Assembly (NCBI GenBank): GCA_007922225.1
Contig: ML680053.1
Coordinates: 7,486,217-7,550,216, forward strand
Reading direction: 5' to 3'
DNA from: Emydura subglobosa
Lineage: Eukaryota > Chordata > Testudines > Chelidae
Length of the DNA stretch: 64,000 nt
The notes beneath the pieces are model-generated. The model was given only the letters and a program-made list of their open reading frames with translations, was not told the origin of the DNA and searched no databases. The translations under genes and the position numbers were made by a program. Of this stretch, positions 22,480 to 35,085 are shown piece by piece; position 1 is the stretch's first letter; each line of letters begins with the position of its first letter.

Positions 22480-22520
22480 CACTAACTATATAAATTAACT
22501 ATACACTAACTATATATGCT
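22480..22520. repeat. Short ctaactatata repeat
   Basis: Three imperfect units of ctaactatat inside the DIRS-like element, next to its right terminal repeat. Confidence 0.6.
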
Positions 22521-22650
22521 AAACTATACTGGCGCATATGCGCACAACTTCAGAGGGTGCTAGAGCTGGCCCTACGGTTACGAGTAAGGGAAAAATCTCT
22601 GACAACTATATATGCGACATGTGCACACCTAACATGGAATGGACATGAGC
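22520..22650. repeat. Right inverted terminal repeat of DIRS-like copy 2
   Basis: Inverse partner of 20469-20600; ends in cacacctaacatggaatgga then catgagc. Confidence 0.8.
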
Positions 22651-22655
22651 TGATC

Positions 22656-24204
22656 TAATTTCTGGGGAAGCCAATGGGACACTTTCCATTTACTTTAATG
22701 GATCTCAGATCCCTGTGACAGACAGCACAGTTTGCAAAAACTATATATATTGAATGATGTAAGGTTCAGCCATTCCTATTTATTTATTCATTCTGATGTA
22801 AGCCAAAGGGTCAATGAGATCCTTTTAATGGAAGTTTGGCCAAAGTTCATTTTGTGCCGTATAAAAAAAATATTTTCTGTTCCTCAGTGTGTGTTTTTTC
22901 TAAGATCACATGCTAATTAATCAGCTACCAGAGCCCTGATTACACTATGTGACCTTTCTCTGACATATTGGTTTTCCTTTGTTGTTTTGTTTTAATTCAA
23001 ACTTTTTATTGGAGATTAAGCAAGTTATCAACCAGAAAAGAGAAAATCGTTACAACAGCAGGAATAACTAATGAAGTATAAACAGGGTTATGTGGAGTCG
23101 CTGGAAAAAGCACCTCAAGCACTGGTTCAGGGAGCTCTCTGTATGCCTTACACATTTCAAGTATTAGTCCATCGCAGTGGGAAAAATAGAGATTTAGTAC
23201 TCTGTGATTCTGCTCAAACTGCCAAGCAGAGGGGGGCAAGTGATTTCAAGTGAAAAGCACTCCGAGGAGTCTGTAAATTTCAGAGACAACCCTTGTTTTA
23301 GACATGATGGCTGCCCATACAAAGTGGGCAAACCCTCCTAAGAGTTTTAAGGTGGGATTTCCAAAGCAACAGGATTCTGACACCAGTAAAAATCTCTGAA
23401 ACAGCTTTGAAAATCTCAGCCTTAATTTTTATTTTCATTTTTTTATTTAGTTTCTTTTTCAGAAGGGTTGTGAGTTATGTTTATATTTTGCAGTCACTGA
23501 TGGAAGAACAGGGTTTATTTTGAGTCAAAGTTTAGGCTCTTGTGGTGTGATGACATATGTTTTTCCACCTGCTTGATCAGAACAATCTTCTTACCTGTAT
23601 AATGCAGCCGGAATAAGAACTCTGATGTCTGTAGCTAGTAATTCCATTGACTTTAAGTACTTGGAATTTGTAAATGATAAAATTAGTTAGTAGATAGTTG
23701 TCCTCAGCAACCACAATTAAACAAAATGTTTTTAAATAAAAGCTTTTTGCTTTTGGGGATTTCCCAGCTTTTTGTCTTTCCTTAAATAAAGTAAAGAAGG
23801 GTGTACCAACTTATTAAGTTAAAGGAATGTATAGTGCTGGCCAAGCTAATAATGACTGAACACATCTGTATACCTCTAACAACTTTGAAATGGCCAATTG
23901 AAAGACTCTGTAGGTGAAGAGCACTGACTAACAGAAATAAACCCAGTCAGTTTGTAAGGGCTGTGGAAAGTAATGATCAATAGGAATGCACTGTGTACAA
24001 TGCATCTTCCTGGTATCTTCTCTTTGGTTGTTGAAAGATTTAGTTAATGACAGGATATATTCGCTGTTGGCTTTTTCTCTTCTCTACCTACAGTGGAAAC
24101 ACCGATGCGTGCGTGAATCACTCATCTGACAACATCCGTCTCCTATCTCAACTCTCCCCATTCCAGTCTATTTTAGCAGCAGCACCGATGTTAAGACCCT
24201 CCAC
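22656..24204. other. Mostly unrecognised; one F3 foldback fragment
   Basis: 23340-23415 has gtgggatttccaaagcaaca and cagctttgaaaatctcagcc, F3 foldback arms. The remainder is AT-rich. A T-rich start at 22980-23030 followed by an unidentified minus-strand frame (23006-23239) could be an old retroposed fragment but has no motif. Confidence 0.45.
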
Positions 24205-24330
24205 TCTTTAGGGCCCTAACGAAGGAAAGCACTTACGCACTTGCTTAGCTTTTAAATGCATGCTTAAGACCCATTGACTTCAATGGGGCTTAAAACATGG
24301 GCTTTAGTACTTTCTTGAATCAGGGCCTTA
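24205..24330. repeat. Foldback repeat (family F2)
   Basis: Left arm gccctaacgaaggaaagcac, right arm gtactttcttgaatcagggc, centre ccattgacttcaatgggg at 24271-24288. Nearly full length. Confidence 0.8.
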
Positions 24331-26860
24331 ATCCCTTCACTGGCTCACTGGTTCTCTTTCACTGCATTAGTTCAAGATCTACACATTCTGATCCTGCTTA
24401 CACATCTCTTCTCTTCTCCTTTTCATCTCCTTGCTCCCTACACACCTGCACCCCCCACCCTTGCCTTTTGTCTTTTCCCACTCTTAGGCATGAGGCTTCT
24501 TTCATGCAATTCCTTATGTCTGAAACTGTTCCGTTTATTCATGAAGCCCCTTTCGTCCTTCAAACTGAATTCTTTTGCAAGTAGGGAAACTTTCTATCTT
24601 GTGAAAGTTCCTATGTCAATAAACAGAAATTAACATAAATTCAAAGGCCAGCTTTGGGTCTAATCTTCTGCTGAGTCTGGACATGTACAAGTGCAAGTTT
24701 TGGTTCCCTCTGTATTGGTAAACAGAGTATTAAAGAGACCATTGTCCTGGAAGAACTTGCATAGTGGATTTAGACTGCATGCATGTATGGATCCAAAATG
24801 ATCCAAATGCAATACAATAGCAAAAATAATTAATCTTTAAAACTCACAACATTCTAATCCTACTGCCTGACCTCATGCTCATTTAAATCACTGGGAAAGG
24901 CTTACACTGAGTTCAGTAGTTTTGTATTGGGTTTCTAAGGTGGTACTGACAAAAGTGAAAGGAATAGTCTATAGTTCACAGCTTGCCTACTTCTTATAGC
25001 TTACCCTGCAAATTTCTCTTCCCTCTCTTCCTTTTTCTTTTTAAAGGAATCCTTTCTAAGTTGTAACAACCCATCAGTCTCTTGCCAGAAGACACCAACC
25101 CAAGAAATGCACTACAATTTCCTTATTTGTCTACTAGGAACATTAATGATGTCATCACTAATGTCAGCACAGGGATAGGGTTTGTTAGTTAACTTGCAAT
25201 TTCTCTGCTGGCTCTGTACCAAGAAAAGAAAAAGATTCTAGCATCACCCATAAAGAGAGGTTATTAAAAAAATCTTGTTGACAGAAGTGGTATTTTAAAC
25301 AGAGGATAACAATACTCATCAGAATACAGCACTTGCACTATGGGACACTTTCAATCAGTAATCTGGTCTTAAACAATTGCTTTCAAGTATCCCCAAGATT
25401 TTCAGTAACTCCTGTATTGCCTTTTGTTAAAGGTCACCTCTACTAGGTGAACAATTTTTATTTTTATTGGTGGTGGCTTAAGATAGGATTCACTGTATTT
25501 CAGTTGGTAGGCCAGATTTTGAGGTCAAAGATAGTTGACAGTGTCTTTTTAAGCAGAGTTACTATGAAGGAATAAAAGGCAGGTTGTAAACATAGCTAGG
25601 AGACAGCACATTTACTGTCCATTATTCAAAATAAGAGAGATTGCCTGCGCATTAACTGCATATTGAATGTACAGAATAGAAACTCAGAAGGTGATTTAGC
25701 AGTGTTTCACCCAAAAGAATATAGTACGGTATCTTATATAGAATATACAAGGAAAACATTAATTAGTCAGAAAACATCTCTCACAAAACAAGCACACACA
25801 CTTTGCAAAATCCTACTCACTCATCCAGGGCAAGTATATTTATTTTTCTCTGATGGGCAAATAAAGTATCTTTCATTTTTTTCATTATTGTCAATCATAT
25901 TGAGAAAGGCTAGGTAAGCAGGGTTTGGTTTTGGGTTTTTTTGCCCAGTGTAGTACATTTTCATGACCATTTTAAGTCTGAATTTTATTTTATTTGTATT
26001 ATATATTCATACATACACACACATGAATAGTATGTCCTGCTATCATATTTCTAAAATGTTAATATACCCGTATTGCCTGCCATTATCAGGAGTAACTTTT
26101 TTCTCCAATTATTTTTGATGCTACTGGATAGGAGCTGCAGATGCTATAAAAATATTTTTTTCAATAATACGTCCACTCAGATAGACAGCATTCTCTTGCT
26201 AAAATATATATGAGAACATTCCTTCCAATCACCATCTATAATTAGTTTATTACTTGGCTTGCAAAATATTGGGAAATGAGATCTCTCTTTACGGTCTTGT
26301 TGGCTACTCTGGACCTCGTATACAACTCATCATTTCCTTCATTTGAACTGATACTTTAGTTACATTCTGGGGTGGAATCAAATATATTTTGTATAGGTTT
26401 GAGACAACTATATTGACTTTAAGGGGATACAGTAAAATTTTACAGCACCTGCATTTATTTATAGCTTTCTTTCAAGTCTCTTTAAATAGCTTCTCTCTTC
26501 TGTGTCAGGCATAATTCCAAAAGATTATAATAGCACTTAGATTTCTCTACTGACCTCCTGTGCTCATATGTTACAATCAGTAATTCTACAATGAACCTTT
26601 TATAAATAATACATCATCAGGCCAAGAAAGGATAGCATAGAAAAAGTTTTTTCTTTTTTGTGCCATCAGAAAATCGAATTAGGAAAAGCTTGGCACAAAA
26701 GTGGTTTATTTATATATTTCTTCATCAAAAGCCTTAGGATGATTCAGAAAACCTGATAAACTATTTTATATTTATATCTGGTGAACTGAAGTGCAGATTT
26801 ACATTAAGATTTCATTATGGTTCACTGACCAAAAGACAGATGCTCTGAATCTCCTGTCAC
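24331..26860. other. No feature recognised
   Basis: About 2.5 kb of AT-rich sequence with no credible gene and no repeat I can name. A short ACAC run lies at 26012-26024. Confidence 0.5.
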
Positions 26861-26864
26861 TCAC

Positions 26865-26945
26865 ATCAGTTTTACACCAGTGTAATTATGTTCATGTCAG
26901 TAAAGTTATTCCTAATTTATATTGGTATATTAAGAGGAGAACTAA
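26865..26945. repeat. Foldback fragment (family F1)
   Basis: cagttttacaccagtgtaat, gtaaagttattcctaattta and tattggta, a diverged copy of the family at 16400-16512. Confidence 0.5.
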
Positions 26946-27197
26946 TACAACTCTCCTGCACAATGCACAGAATATAATGATCAGTGGAAAAGTGGGATTG
27001 TAAATTTAATATGGAGTGCAAAGTATAAATGTCCACTTATGGCAAATCCAACTTTCTAGCTGCATTTTCTCTGTTTCGTTTTTCTGAAAAGATCAAATTT
27101 GACCCAGATTTCAGCCTAAGCCGATTTCATTGTCAGAACTCAGAGCAAAACTAAAAAAGTTGAAATTGGACTTTCAAAATTAAATTTTTATATTATT
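26946..27197. other. No feature recognised
   Basis: AT-rich, no gene seen. Confidence 0.45.
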
Positions 27198-30100
27198 AAG
27201 CAATAAGAACATAAAAATGTCCATACTGGGTCAGACCAATGGTCTATCTAGCCCAGTATCCTGTCTTCTGACAGTGGCCAATGACAGGTGCCTCAGAGGG
27301 AATGAATAGAACAGGTAATCATCAAGTGATCCTTCCTGTCAGCCATTCTCAGTTTCTGGAAAATAGCAATCCCTGCCCATCTGGCTAATAGCCTTTGATG
27401 GTCCTATCCACCATGAACTTATCTAGTTCTTTTTTGGGCCCTGTTATAGTATTGGACTTCACAACATCCTCTGGCAAGGAATTCCACAGGTAGAATTGTG
27501 TGTTGTGTGAAGATATACTTCCTTTTGTTCATTTTAAACCTGCTGTCTATTAATTATATTTGGTGACCCCTAGTTTTTGCGTTATGTAAAGGGGTAAATA
27601 ACACTTCCTTATTTACTTTCTCCGCACCAGTCACAATTTTATAGACTTTTATCATACCCTCCCTTAGTCAACTCTTTTCCAAGCTGAAAAGTCCCAGACT
27701 TATTAATCCCCCTTTATATGGAAGATTTTCCATACCCCTAATCATGTTAGTTGCCCTTTTCTGTACCTTTTCCAATTCCAGTATATGTTTTTTGAGATGG
27801 GGTGACAAGATCTGCACACAGTATTTAAGATGTGGGCATATCCTGGATTTATAAAGAGGCAATACCAAAGTTTCTGTCCTATTATCTATCCCTTTCCTAA
27901 TGATTGCCAACATGTTGTTCAATTTTTTTGACTGCCGCTGCTCACTGAATGGATGTTTTCAGAGAACTATCCACAATGACTCCAAGATCTCTTTCTTGAG
28001 TGGTAATAGCTAATTTAGACCACATCATTTTATATGTATAGGTGGGATTCTGTTTTCCAATGTGCATTATTTTGCATTTATCAACATTGAATTTCATCTG
28101 CCATTTTGTTGCCCAGTCACCCAGTTTTGTGAAATCCCACTGTAACCGTTCATAGTCTACTTTGTACTTAACTATCTTGAGCAGTTTTGTATCATCTGCA
28201 AATTTTGTCACTTCACTGTTTACCCCTTTTTCCAGATCATTATGAATATTTTGAACAGCACTAGGCTCAGTACAGAGCCCTGGGAGACACCAGTATTTTC
28301 ATCTCTCCATTCTGAAAATCGACCATTTATTCCTATCCTTTGTTTCCTATCTTTTAAACAATTACTGATCCAGGAGAGGGCCTTCCCACTTATCCACTGA
28401 CCTCTTATTTTGCTAAAGAGCCTATGGTGAGGGACCTTGTTAAAGGCTTTCTGAAAATCTAAATACACTATATCCACTGGATCACCCTTGTCCACAAGCT
28501 TGCTGACCCCCTGAAAAAATTCTAGTAGATTGGTGAGACATGATTTACCTTTACAAAAACCATGTTGACTTTTTCCCAACAAATTTTATTCATCTATGTG
28601 TCTAATATTTCTCTTCTTTACTATAATTTCAACCAATTTGCCTGGTACTGAAGTTAGGCATACTGGCCTGTAATTGACGGGAGCCCTTTTTAAAAACAGA
28701 CATCACATTAGCTATCCTCGAGTCGTCTGGTACAGAAGCTGATTTAAATTATATGTACATCATATAATTAGAGTTAGTAGTTAGTAGTTCTGCAATTTCA
28801 CATTTGAGTGCTTTCAGAACTCTTTGGTGGATACCATCTGGTCCTGGTGCCCTATTACTGTTTAATTTATCCATTTGTTCCAAAACCTCCTCTGATAACC
28901 CTTCAATCTGGGACGGTTCCTCAGATTTGTCACCTAAAAAGAATGGCTCAGGTTTGGGAATCTTCCTCACATCCTCAGCTATGAAGACCGATGAAAAGAA
29001 TTAATTTAGTTTCTCTGCACTACCTTATCTTCCTTGATTGATCTTTTACCATTGTGATTGTCAAGTGGCCTCACTGGTTGTTTAGCAGGCTTCCTGCTTC
29101 TGATGTATTTGAAACATATTTTTACTGTTACTTTTTTAATCTTTGGCTAGCTGTTCTTCAATTTCTTTTTTGGCCTTTCTAATTATGTTTTTACACTTCA
29201 CTTGCCAGAGTTTATGCTCCTTTCTATTTTCCTCCATGGGATTTAACTTCCGCTTTCTAAAGGATGCCTTTTTGCCACAAACTGCTTCTTTTACCTCTTT
29301 TAGCCATGGTGGTTCTTTTTTGGTTGTCTTACTATGTTTTTAAATTTGGAGTATACATTTAAATTGAGCCTCTATTATGGTGTCTTTAAAAGGTTTCTGT
29401 GCAGCTTGCAGGGATGACACTTTTTGGGCTATTCCTTTTAATTTCTGTCTAACTAACTTCCTAAATTTTATGTAGTTCCCCTTTCTGAAATTAAATGCTA
29501 CTATGGTGGGCTGCTTTGGTGCCTCTCCCCCCTCCCCTGCCACAGGGATGTTAAATTTTATTATGTTATGGTCACTATTACCAAGGGATTGAACTATATT
29601 CACCTCTTGGACCAGATCCTGTGTTCCACTTAATACTAAATCAAGAATTGCCTCTTCTCTTCCGGGTTCCAGGACTAGCTGCTCCAAGAAGCAGTCATTT
29701 AAGGTGTTAAGAAACTTTATCTCTGCACCCCATCCTGAGTTGACATATACCCAATCAATATGGGGATAGTTGAAATCCCCCTTTATTATTAATTTTTTTA
29801 TCTTTATAGCCTCTCTAATCTCACTGAGCATTTCACAGTCACTATCAGCATCCTGGTCAGGTGGTCAGTAGTATATCCCTACTACTATATTCTTATTATT
29901 CAAGCATGGAATAAATATCCATAGAGATTCTATTGCACAGTTTGGTTCATTTAAGATTTTATTTAATTTGACTCTATACTTTCTTTCACATATAGTACCA
30001 CTCCCCCACCAGGATGACCTATTCTTCCTTCTGATATGTTTTATACTCTGGTATTATTACTATATCCCATTGATTATCCTCATTCCACCAAGTTTCTGTG

Positions 30101-30215
30101 AGGCCTATTATATCAATATCCTCATTTAATACAAGGCACTGAAGTTCACCCATCTTAGTAATAAAAACTAACAATATTATCACCAATATTACTTTAAAAT
30201 GTTCATCCTGTTCTG
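27198..30215 (-). mobile_element. CR1 LINE, near-complete ORF2
   Basis: About 3 kb, the longest CR1 here. The left edge has gtccatactgggtcagacca, the reverse of the CR1 3' UTR subfamily also seen at 48152-48392. On the minus strand it then runs through ORF2 C-terminus, reverse transcriptase and endonuclease. Near 30090-30120 it reads IGLTETWWNE, the endonuclease motif with its catalytic glutamate. It is almost full-length for ORF2; ORF1 is missing. Confidence 0.95.
27668..30160 (-). pseudogene. CR1 ORF2 remnant (endonuclease plus reverse transcriptase)
   Basis: Endonuclease: IGLTETWWNE, then in 29340-29831 GDFNYPHIDW, LVLEPGREEAILDLVLS and LGNSDHNIIKF. Linker: NSNRAPGPDGIHQRVLKAL at 28749-28970. 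Reverse transcriptase: IVYLDFQKAFNKVPHHRL and GVSQGSVLSLVLF in 28220-28582, then FADDTKLL at about 28190-28205 with both catalytic aspartates. C-terminus at 27668-27922. Key residues survive, but stops and frameshifts divide the reading frame, so it is a dead but fairly well kept copy. Confidence 0.92.
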
Positions 30216-30867
30216 AAAGTCCTTACATCAATCATCTATATAAAACACATACGTATCTTATTGTACTTGATATTCAGTCCCACCCTACTGATCCTACTCA
30301 CATGGAAGTCATTGACACAACTCCCAAAGGCTTCAAAAAATTGTGAAGAGCAAGGTCTGAGGAACCTCCACTTTGAGTACCTTAGAAAACTTCACTTCTC
30401 TAGTAGCAATATGAGGAAAGAAGCAGTCTGTAACGCGTGCAGCCCAGAACATAACAAAGACAAACCTTGGAAGTCAGAATACAGTCAGATTAAGTAAACC
30501 AGATTAAGTAAAGTATAGAAGACACATGAAAATCACACGGGATTGAAGATCGTCATCCTCGGCCCCTAAATACCGTAGCCAGGATGCAACTGGTCTGCGG
30601 CCATTATCGTAGGGGACCAAAAGAGACTGAGTTGCAGAGCTGGCCTGTTGTCTCTTGTGGATCCCTGCTGTGCATGGATTCAATCGCAATATCCCTTCTC
30701 ACCAGTAAATCCATTCTAGTCAACCACATTCCATCATAGAACTCTTCTGTAGATCAAAATTTCACAGCATGTAAGCATTGTTGCTTGCTTTTTTCACAGC
30801 AAAATGCAGCATTTCTAATGCATGTAGGGTTACGTGTGACTATGCAGGGCTACTAAAGACTTACAGG
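30216..30867. other. No feature recognised
   Basis: A slightly CpG-richer patch lies at 30540-30620. No gene or repeat identified. Confidence 0.45.
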
Positions 30868-30966
30868 GAGATTTTCAGAAGCATACAATTGGAGTTAGAC
30901 TCCCAATGACTGTCAGTGAGAACTGGGAGTCTAACTATCTTTTATGCCTTTGAAAATCTTCCTCTT
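30868..30966. repeat. Foldback repeat (family F3)
   Basis: Left gagattttcagaagcataca then ttagactcccaatgactgtc, right gggagtctaactatctttta then gcctttgaaaatcttcc. Good inverted symmetry over about 100 bp. Confidence 0.8.
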
Positions 30967-31373
30967 AGCTCTAAATATACTTGAAGAATTATTGTATGAA
31001 TTCTATGAAGAAAGCTTTTGTAGATTTTCATTATCCTCCACTATTTTTATTTCGTTATAATTTAAAAATGTCTCTCTTTTCTCTGAGGCCAATGTATGTT
31101 ACTTCCCTTCAAATGTGGCATTTTTTTCCACCTCTTCTACTTGCCCCAAAAGTATAATGGCCTGAAATGAAGGGCACACAAGATTCAGTCTTGCATCAGT
31201 GACAGATTTAACTTCAGATAGAAAATGACCTTTCAGAGCCAAAAAGAGAATCTTGATATAACTGGAAAGGATAGAGTACAATAGGACACGTAGTAGCTGC
31301 TTCTAGTCATGACGGGTCCTGTGTGGGAGAATTTTTGTATGCATTACTATCGCTGTGTTTGTCCCAGGATATT
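30967..31373. other. No feature recognised
   Basis: No gene or repeat seen. Confidence 0.4.
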
Positions 31374-31541
31374 TGAGAGATAAGGTGGGTGAGGTGATAT
31401 CTTTTATTGAATCAACTTCTATTGGTGACAGACACAATTTTTCAAGCTCACACAAAGCTCTAAGGAAGTTCTAAAGCTTGTCTCTTTCACAACAATAGTA
31501 GGTCCAATAAAAGATTTTACCTCACCTGCCTTGTCTCTCTA
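31374..31541. mobile_element. Foldback, probably Penelope-like terminal region
   Basis: Left arm (31375-31415) gagagataaggtgggtgagg then tgatatcttttattgaatca. Right arm (31497-31540) gtaggtccaataaaagattt then tacctcacctgccttgtctc. They are inverted copies around a 80-bp middle. I recognise the aggtgggtgaggtaatatct then tttattgg unit as part of a repeat linked to Penelope-like elements in turtle genomes. The link is from memory and untested. Confidence 0.6.
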
Positions 31542-31834
31542 ATAAAGGACTTTTGGTATTTAAGGACTACTGCGATGGTATGTGATCACATCCTATAAAT
31601 ATTTGAAAAGTCTATGCATAGAGGAAGATTACCTTTTGTAACTTAGACTTTTAAAAACAGCCATTCAATGGTGTGGTTCAATGAGGTATACAGTAATTAG
31701 GAATAATGGGTTGAAAGGTGCGCATCTGAAACTTTAGGTTGATTGACAGTGAAAGTTGCCCCATTCTACAGAATAGTTTCCCAAGGCAAGTGTTGAGGAA
31801 TTTAAAATTATCCTGGAAAAGAGGAAGATGGGTT
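31542..31834. other. No feature recognised
   Basis: No gene or repeat seen. Confidence 0.4.
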
Positions 31835-32115
31835 GTGGCTAAGACACTTGACTAATATTCAAGACATTGGGGTTCAATTCCCAGCTCTGTCACAGATGCC
31901 ATGTGACACTTTGGGCAAATTACTTAATCTGTGTGAATTAGTTCCACACCTGTAATTTGGGGAATAATATTTCCTTTCTTCCACTTTTTGTCTATTTAGT
32001 CTATTTAGACTATAGGTTAGGGGCTGTCACTTTTTGTGTGTATGGACAGCTCCCAGCATAATGATGGTCTGAATTTGGTTGCAACATGAGATGCTAGTGA
32101 AATGTATTATTGAGA
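31835..32115 (+). repeat. Amniote MIR-like SINE, near full length
   Basis: Plus-strand order: gggttcaattcccagctctg (B-box-like), ccatgtgacactttgggcaa then attacttaatctg (MIR core), cctgtaatttggggaataat, gtctatttagactataggtt and cagctcccagcataatgatg. This is the most complete SINE of this type in the window. Confidence 0.85.
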
Positions 32116-32154
32116 GACATCCTACAATATCTTTGTGATGGAGCTAAATCCAGG

Positions 32155-32268
32155 GGCCAAATTCTGCTCTCAGTTACATTGTTGTACATTTATATTAACT
32201 CTCTTGCACTCAGTGGACTAATTCTGAATTGAAATCAGACTAAGAGCGAACAGAATTTATCAACTAGT
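32155..32268. repeat. Foldback repeat (family F1)
   Basis: Left ggggccaaattctgctctca then gttacattgttgtacattta, right agactaagagcgaacagaat. Inverted terminal similarity to 16400-16512. Confidence 0.7.
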
Positions 32269-33989
32269 CTTCTCTTCAGTCAGTAATGACAAATGTTGGT
32301 TCAGTCATACCATCCTTATTCAAACAGGAACCCCGTGGACTTCCCAAAACTCTCACTGAGTTTTGTGTGAGCTAAAATGCCACCGCTGGACTCTGATTCT
32401 GTGATGTTGTCAAATGGCAACTATCTTAATATCCAAATCCCAAAATATATTTCTATTTGGGCCCAGAAATAATATTGGAGCTAGGATCTAAATATCTATG
32501 CTATAAACTAGCTCTTCAAAGATTTTTCTTGTTAGTGGATCACAATATCAGCCATTTTGTATATGCCGCAGATACTATATTTGTGTTATCCTTTACAGTG
32601 TGTGTGTATGTACTGCATAACATAGCATTTAGTCACTTTGCATTGGAATACATCAAATCACTTTCAGACAGGTCATTTCTTGTGGCTTTTGCCATATGTC
32701 ATATCATATCAGAGGTCAAAATACAAGAAAAATACATATTGCATGAGGCAACTGGGGTGATTCATGCAAGAATCAAATTACTTGCTACAAGAAGGATTAG
32801 GTAGAAAGATATTATTTGGATCCAGTCATACGTTGCAAAGAATTCCATGAGAAAATTTCACAGCCATACATGGAACTTGTAAAGTGGGGGAGAGGGGAAG
32901 AGTGATGATTTTTTTTGTAAAAAATTCACATGAAAATTTCATGCCCATTGTTTTGTCAAAATTCAAAACTTTGATGAAAACTGTTAAAATGTTTTTTTTT
33001 TTCCCCCAAGCAGCTGAGATGAACATTTTCTCATTTGGGTAATTCTCTTCTTCAGTCACCTAGACACAAAAAATATTCAGATATTAAATAATTTGATAAT
33101 TCCTAATCTAATTACATGATGGCATGCCAGAGAGAACTTTACAGTTAGCGTTATGCTTGGAAATTTGCCATTTTATAAAAAGCAGTAAAGAGTTCTGAGT
33201 AGACTTTAGTAGTAGACTGAGTAATTCTGAGTAGATACTGTGGAAAGAGCTAGAAATACAACCCACTTGTCCTCTCCTCCACTCTTGAACTTTAGCTATA
33301 AGACCATCTTTGGTCACAAAGAACAGGACTTTGAATTATAACGATCTTTGTATTATTATGGACGAGAATATTGTGACTGCTGAGTAACAACCATTGCATT
33401 GCAGTGACTATCTTCAGTTAACATGGACTGCCACAGTATGCATATTTCTGAAGCAATCAAAAAGAAAAAAAAACAATTAAATCTGACAAACACTGTTTAT
33501 GTGAAGCTTTCTCTAGAATGAAATAAAACATATCCTGCAATCCAAGGAGGGTGCAAAACATGAAAATAGTTGCAGATGAAAAAGGAAGGCAGTGACTGGG
33601 GAAAAATGTAGAAAATCTACTTAGTGATCCCAAACTGCCATATTTTCAGGGGCTCTACAGGAAACTCATGTTCATGAGACCAAAGAGGTCCCATTATTGA
33701 GATCAAATACAGTGGTTTTGGGTGCAGAGTAAGAACTTCAGAAGAAGAGAATTGAATTTACTGGAGAATTCTAAATGGAAAAAACGTGTGTCAGGAAATG
33801 ATAATATTACCAAATATCTAAATTCTTGAAAACTATTTTACAAGTCAGAGGTGGCTAATATTATTTAGAACTGTTACTTAAATTGCGGGACATGTCACAT
33901 GACAGTATCAGGCAGATTCACTCACCAGAGTTTAGTCATAATTGTTCACTCCTCCAGTTTAAAACTTTTCTTTAAGACATGCATCAAAA
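32269..33989. other. No feature recognised
   Basis: A plus-strand frame at 32457-32804 (115 codons) has no motif. The stretch 32850-33060 is rich in aaaattcaaaac/gaaaatttc words and may be a diverged copy of the repeat at 33990-34330. Confidence 0.45.
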
Positions 33990-34330
33990 ATAATGGATAG
34001 AACTGATCAAAATATGGTATTTTCTGAGAAAATTTTTAAAGAGATGAAACATTTTTGGTTTCTCTGAATTTTATCCTGCAATTTTTCACTGAATCAAAAT
34101 TAAAAGTTTTATGTCTTTGTTGTTCTCTTCCCTTCTCCCATTTCCCTTTTTTTCACTGCAAAAGGACAAGAACAAGAGTAGGGGGAAGAAGAGGAGGGAG
34201 GATCCCTCCAGAAATCCAAAAATATTTCATTACACATAATTTTCCCCCATGAAATCTTTTGTATCATTTGAGGAACCATTTCTCGTTTGAAAGATTGATA
34301 AAAAATATTTTGACCAGCATTAATATTGGC
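33990..34330. repeat. A/T-rich interspersed repeat (unclassified)
   Basis: Dense in gaaaaattt, aacatttttggtttctctga and caatttttcactgaatcaaa, ending in atattttgaccagc. I recognise this style of repeat from reptile sequence but cannot name the family. Confidence 0.4.
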
Positions 34331-34354
34331 TGCACCATGGACATGGACATCTAT

Positions 34355-34742
34355 TTAGCAATCTATTTAGCTTAACAAAGAGAAGGTTAAATTGTGACTT
34401 AATTACAGGCTACAAGAACCTACACAGGGACCAAATATTTAATCGTGGGCTCTTTAGTCTAGCAGAGAAAGTTATGACATGATCCAATGGCTGGAAGTTT
34501 AAGCTAGACAAATTCAGACTGGAAATAAAGTGTAAATTTTTAACAGTGAGCGTAATTAACTATTGGAACAATTAACCATGGGTCGTGGTGGATTCTCCAG
34601 CACTGACAATTTTAAAATCAAGATTGGCTATTTTCTAAAAGATCTGCTTTAGGAATTATTTTGGGGAAGTTCCATGGCCTGTATTAAACAGGAGGTCAGA
34701 CTAGATGATCACAATGGTTCCTTCTGGGCTTAGAAATGATAC
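34355..34742 (+). mobile_element. CR1 LINE, 3' end
   Basis: ttagcttaacaaagagaagg then ttaa (ORF2 end), later ggaggtcagactagatgatc then acaatggttccttctgggct (CR1 3' UTR). About 390 bp with an old, indel-rich coding part. Confidence 0.85.
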
Positions 34743-34888
34743 CAATTCAGGTTCGCCACAGACTCACTGGATGATGTTGGGGTAAATCATTTAAACCCCT
34801 CTGTGCCCCAGGTACCCGTCTGTGAAACAGGAATGATGACACTTATCTATCTTTCCTTACAGAGGTTCATGGAAGATATAATTGAAGT
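34743..34888 (+). repeat. MIR-like SINE
   Basis: ccacagactcactggatgat then ctctgtgccccaggtacccg and gaaacaggaatgatgacact then tatc, the MIR order from core to tail. Confidence 0.75.
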
Positions 34889-35085
34889 AACATGGTCCAG
34901 TGGCTAGGACACTCTACGGGGTTCTGCTATTGACCCTGGGCAAGTCACTTCATTTTTCTTGGCATGTGTTTTCCCTCTCACCCTTAGTCTGGTTTGGCTA
35001 TTTAGACTGTAAGCTCTCTCTTTCACTATGTGTAGGCACACAGGGCCTCCAGTTGCTACTGTGAAATAATAACAATACACTGGAT
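34889..35085 (+). repeat. Amniote MIR-like SINE
   Basis: catggtccagtggctaggac (A-box-like start), gaccctgggcaagtcacttc, then tatttagactgtaagctctc and ctactgtgaaataataacaa. A second SINE in tandem with the preceding one. Confidence 0.8.

Larger units (their letters stand above)
20412..22655 (-). mobile_element. DIRS-like retrotransposon, internally deleted (copy 2)
   Basis: Minus-strand element with inverted terminal repeats. The left copy (20469-20600) carries gctcacatccattccacgct, aaagatttttcccttagttg and ggctctagcacccttt. The right copy (22520-22650) carries their reverse complements, ending in catggaatggacatgagc. Between them the minus strand has a gag N-terminus and then a tyrosine recombinase. 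The reverse transcriptase/RNase H is absent or unrecognisable. A gttactaattttttg unit at the left edge recurs in modified form at 20710-20725. Confidence 0.82.

Noticed and set aside
32457..32804. 115-codon plus-strand open frame
   Set aside because: No recognised motif, no splice or promoter context, AT-rich composition giving hydrophobic words.
34743..35085. tRNA gene suggested by A/B-box-like words
   Set aside because: The words belong to two tandem MIR-like SINEs; no cloverleaf can be formed.
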